Origin: an uncultured Candidatus Soleaferrea sp. | Lineage (GTDB): Bacteria; Bacillota; Clostridia; Oscillospirales; Ruminococcaceae | Direction: 5' to 3' | DNA: 8,187 bases | Assembly: GCA_934527325.1 (NCBI GenBank) | Contig: CAKTAG010000041.1 | Coordinates: 1-8,187, forward strand | In this document: piece after piece, positions 6,711 to 8,187 of the stretch | Layout: the number at the start of each line of letters is the position of its first letter | How positions within the stretch are numbered: the stretch's first letter is position 1 | Notes under the pieces: model-generated | Told to the model about the DNA's origin: nothing | What the model saw: only the letters and a program-made list of their open reading frames with translations | Database searches by the model: none | Program-made: the position numbers and the translations under genes

Positions 6711-7811
6711 TTAAGAAATATTATTATAGATTGAATTTTCGTTATAATATTCAAATCCCAATTCTAAAAGGTTGTTTATTATTTCTTTCTTTTCTAATCC
6801 GCTGTTCATTAATAGTTTAGGGTACATACTTATTGCAGTAAACCCAGGTATAGTGTTGGGTTCATTTAATATTATATCGTTGTTGGCAGTTAAAAAAAAG
6901 TCTATTCTAGCCATGCCAGAACATCCTAATACTTTAAAAGCTTTTTTTGCTATTTCTCTAATTTTATCTGAATTTTCTTCAGATATTTTTGCAGGGATAT
7001 ATAGTAAACTGTTTTGGTTATTGTATTTTGCATTATAGTCGTAAAAATCATTGCTTGGTGAAATTTCACCTAAAATTGATGCAAATGGTTTGTTGTTGCC
7101 AATAACAGCACATTCAATTTCTTTGCCAGATACAAACCCTTCTATAATTATTTTTTTATCAATTTTATAGGCATTATTTATAGCTTGTAGTAATTCTAGT
7201 TTATTTTTAGCTTTGTTTACACCAACTGATGAACCAGCATTAGCGGGTTTAATAAACATAGGGTAGCCTAATTTTAGTTTATATTCTTCCTCTAAAATGT
7301 CAAAATTGCTATTTTCAAATTCATATTTATTTAAAGCAATCCATGGGGCAGTTTTTATATTATTACTTTCTAAAATTGTGTGAGTTAATTCTTTATCCAT
7401 GCATATTGCGCTAGATACATAATCACAACCTACAAAAGGGATACCAGCTATTTTCAATAATCCTTGAATAGAACCATCTTCACCGTTTCGCCCATGTAAA
7501 ACAGGGAAAATGATATCAATAGGTTTAAAGGTTATTTTATTGTTGTGCTCTAAAATATAAATCCCTTTTTTATTTGGGTTTAAAGATATTGTTATTGGTT
7601 TAATATATTTTTCAGTTAACCATTGATTTGTTTTTATATATTTAATATCACCTTCATATAAAAACCAGTCACCTTTTTTTGATATACCAATCATGGTTAA
7701 TTCATATTTATCTAGATCAATGTTTTCTAGTATAAATGTTGCAGATGCTAGAGAAACTTCATATTCTGTTGATAACCCGCCGAAAATTACACCTAAATGT
7801 TTTTTTAGCAT
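6711..7811 (-). CDS. ddl: D-alanine--D-alanine ligase
   Basis: Ddl is a cytosolic ATP-grasp enzyme joining two D-Ala for the end of the peptidoglycan stem peptide. The 366 residues (usual 300-370) contain GGLSTEYEVS (11-20; Glu16 matches E. coli DdlB Glu15), the substrate-loop start VLHGRNGEDG (104-113), KPANAGSSVGV (188-198), the omega-loop FYDYNAKY (256-263), ARIDFF (301-306) and the metal-binding NEPNTIPGFT (316-325). Tyr263 in the AKY motif matches the Tyr of D-Ala-D-Ala ligases; D-Ala-D-Lac ligases have Phe there or a different loop. This therefore looks like a vancomycin-sensitive type, not a resistance ligase. The ATG at 7811 is preceded by GAGAGGAG with a 10-base gap. It is the first gene of the leftward operon with murI and the DUF1934 gene. 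Confidence 0.97.
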   Translation of the reverse strand: MLKKHLGVIFGGLSTEYEVSLASATFILENIDLDKYELTMIGISKKGDWFLYEGDIKYIKTNQWLTEKYIKPITISLNPNKKGIYILEHNNKITFKPIDIIFPVLHGRNGEDGSIQGLLKIAGIPFVGCDYVSSAICMDKELTHTILESNNIKTAPWIALNKYEFENSNFDILEEEYKLKLGYPMFIKPANAGSSVGVNKAKNKLELLQAINNAYKIDKKIIIEGFVSGKEIECAVIGNNKPFASILGEISPSNDFYDYNAKYNNQNSLLYIPAKISEENSDKIREIAKKAFKVLGCSGMARIDFFLTANNDIILNEPNTIPGFTAISMYPKLLMNSGLEKKEIINNLLELGFEYYNENSIYNNIS

Positions 7812-7895
7812 ATAAATAATACTCCTCTCTATACATTAAAATTAAGTAATCTTGTTATATTAATTATATTAACATATAAAAAAAATATTTACAAT

Positions 7896-7928
7896 ATTGT
7901 TTGCGCCTAATCAGGGCAATTGTTTGCG
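7896..7928. repeat. 10-bp direct repeat, candidate operator upstream of ddl
   Basis: ATTGTTTGCG occurs at 7896-7905 and again, identically, at 7919-7928, a period of 23 bases or about two helical turns. The repeats and the 13 bases between them are richer in G+C than their surroundings. They lie about 30-60 bases upstream of the possible ddl -10, where an activator or repressor could bind in tandem. No regulator family is recognised from the motif. Confidence 0.5.
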
Positions 7929-8035
7929 AACCAAAATATATGACAAAAATGTGAACGTAATTGATATAAAATTAATTATTTACTATTTGTTTTGCTTGAT
8001 GTTAAAAAAAATAATAAAATTTATACAAAAATTTA

Positions 8036-8063
8036 TTGAAAATAATTGATTATATGGTATAAT
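8036..8063 (+). promoter_or_regulatory. Extended -10 sigma-A promoter of the right-end gene
   Basis: TTGAAA (8036-8041), a 16-base spacer and a perfect TATAAT (8058-8063), preceded by TGG (8055-8057) as an extended -10 TGN motif. Predicted transcription would start near 8070, about 45 bases before the ATG at 8117. This is the strongest-looking promoter in the window along with the one at 4736. Confidence 0.78.
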
Positions 8064-8100
8064 ATTATTAACATAAAAAATTTAAATAAAAATAAACAGA

Positions 8101-8107
8101 AAGGGAG
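8101..8107 (+). promoter_or_regulatory. Ribosome binding site choosing the ATG at 8117
   Basis: AAGGGAG lies 9 bases from the ATG at 8117 and only 4 bases from the ATG at 8112. The frame from 8112 stops at 8157-8159, while the frame from 8117 stays open to the window end, so 8117 is the start. Confidence 0.7.
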
Positions 8108-8116
8108 TTGAATGCG

Positions 8117-8187
8117 ATGGTTAAATTTGGCAACGGGGGGGGGAAGCACAGTAATTTAAATAGCAGTTTTTTTAAACTGATATTTTT
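8117..8187 (+). CDS. N-terminal fragment of an unidentified, probably membrane-anchored protein
   Basis: The frame from this ATG is open to the last base and gives 23 full codons plus a partial one, beginning MVKFGNGGGKHSNLN and turning hydrophobic (FFKLIF) at the cut edge. A short polar, weakly basic lead followed by the start of a hydrophobic stretch suggests an N-terminal membrane segment with a cytosolic start. The strong promoter at 8036 and ribosome site at 8101 support a real gene. The three-glycine stretch is encoded by nine consecutive G (8135-8143); gain or loss of one G would stop translation within a few codons. The fragment is too short to name a family. FtsH-like or other membrane proteins are conceivable, but nothing here shows that. 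Confidence 0.6.
   Translation, partial: MVKFGNGGGKHSNLNSSFFKLIF
8135..8143 (+). repeat. Nine-base poly-G tract inside a coding start
   Basis: Nine consecutive G lie at codons 7-9 of the right-end gene, in DNA of about 25% G+C. It is a simple-sequence repeat of the length known to slip in phase-variable genes. It may instead be an error, as it lies 44 bases from the contig or window edge. Confidence 0.7.

Larger units (their letters stand above)
7812..8116. other. Divergent intergenic region between ddl and the right-end gene
   Basis: This 305-base gap has no convincing coding frame. On the minus strand it holds the ddl ribosome site GAGAGGAG (7829-7822) and a TATAAT (7868-7863) within a tandem 9-base TTATATTAA repeat (7855-7872). 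The TATAAT is a possible ddl -10, but the nearest -35-like TTGTAA (7894-7889) is 20 bases away, so the ddl promoter is not settled. A 10-base direct repeat lies at 7896-7928. On the plus strand it holds a strong promoter (8036-8063) and a ribosome site (8101-8107). The stretch at about 7930-8030 is plain AT-rich DNA in which I see nothing further. Confidence 0.6.

Noticed and set aside
6711..7811. Van-type D-Ala-D-Lac resistance ligase
   Set aside because: The omega-loop reads FYDYNAKY with the Tyr of D-Ala-D-Ala ligases, and no vanH- or vanX-like gene is nearby.
8112..8159. ATG at 8112 as start of the right-end gene
   Set aside because: That frame stops at 8157-8159 and the ribosome site is only 4 bases away. 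The ATG at 8117 has proper spacing and an open frame.
1..8187. CRISPR array, tRNA/rRNA genes, insertion sequence or transposon ends
   Set aside because: No regularly spaced repeats, no tRNA-like or rRNA-like sequence, and no transposase frame or terminal inverted repeats were seen on either strand.

Overview
The window is AT-rich bacterial DNA (roughly a quarter G+C over most of its length). It has Shine-Dalgarno sites, sigma-A-type promoters, heavy Asn/Lys/Ile use and Firmicutes-type genes: an AddA-type rather than RecB-type helicase-nuclease, a DUF1934/YwiB-like protein, and murI beside ddl. It suggests a low-GC member of the Clostridia or a related Firmicutes lineage, possibly host-associated. 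The species cannot be told from the sequence. The standard genetic code fits, since UGA ends the grpE fragment and UGG encodes Trp.

Layout. Positions 1-105 are the C-terminal tail of GrpE at about 50% G+C. Composition drops abruptly right after its stop, and dnaK does not follow, so this end may be a chimeric contig join. Positions 146-991 (+) encode a ComEC-type metallo-beta-lactamase-fold hydrolase whose 5' end is doubtful because its frame stays open back into grpE. Positions 1165-4704 (-) hold a complete addA (helicase-nuclease for double-strand break repair) with no addB beside it. A compact divergent promoter region (4705-4799) separates addA from a small membrane-anchored protein of unknown function (4800-5336, +). 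Its stop codon overlaps the stop of the gene facing it.

The right half is a leftward cell-wall operon: ddl (7811-6711), then murI (6680-5850, true start perhaps 6671), then a DUF1934 calycin-like gene (5782-5333). Ddl makes D-Ala-D-Ala and MurI makes D-Glu, the D-amino acids of the peptidoglycan stem peptide. The 305-base gap 7812-8116 holds the ddl ribosome binding site, a 10-bp direct repeat with 23-bp period, and a strong extended -10 promoter reading right. That promoter drives a gene cut off by the window end, whose first codons contain a run of nine G, a candidate phase-variable tract.

Most of the window is housekeeping. No wholly new multi-gene system is evident. The most notable points are the composition break at the left end, the poly-G tract, the symmetric -10 between addA and the membrane protein gene, the perfect 14-bp inverted repeat at the convergent gene ends, the orphan addA, and the non-ATG starts in the cell-wall operon.
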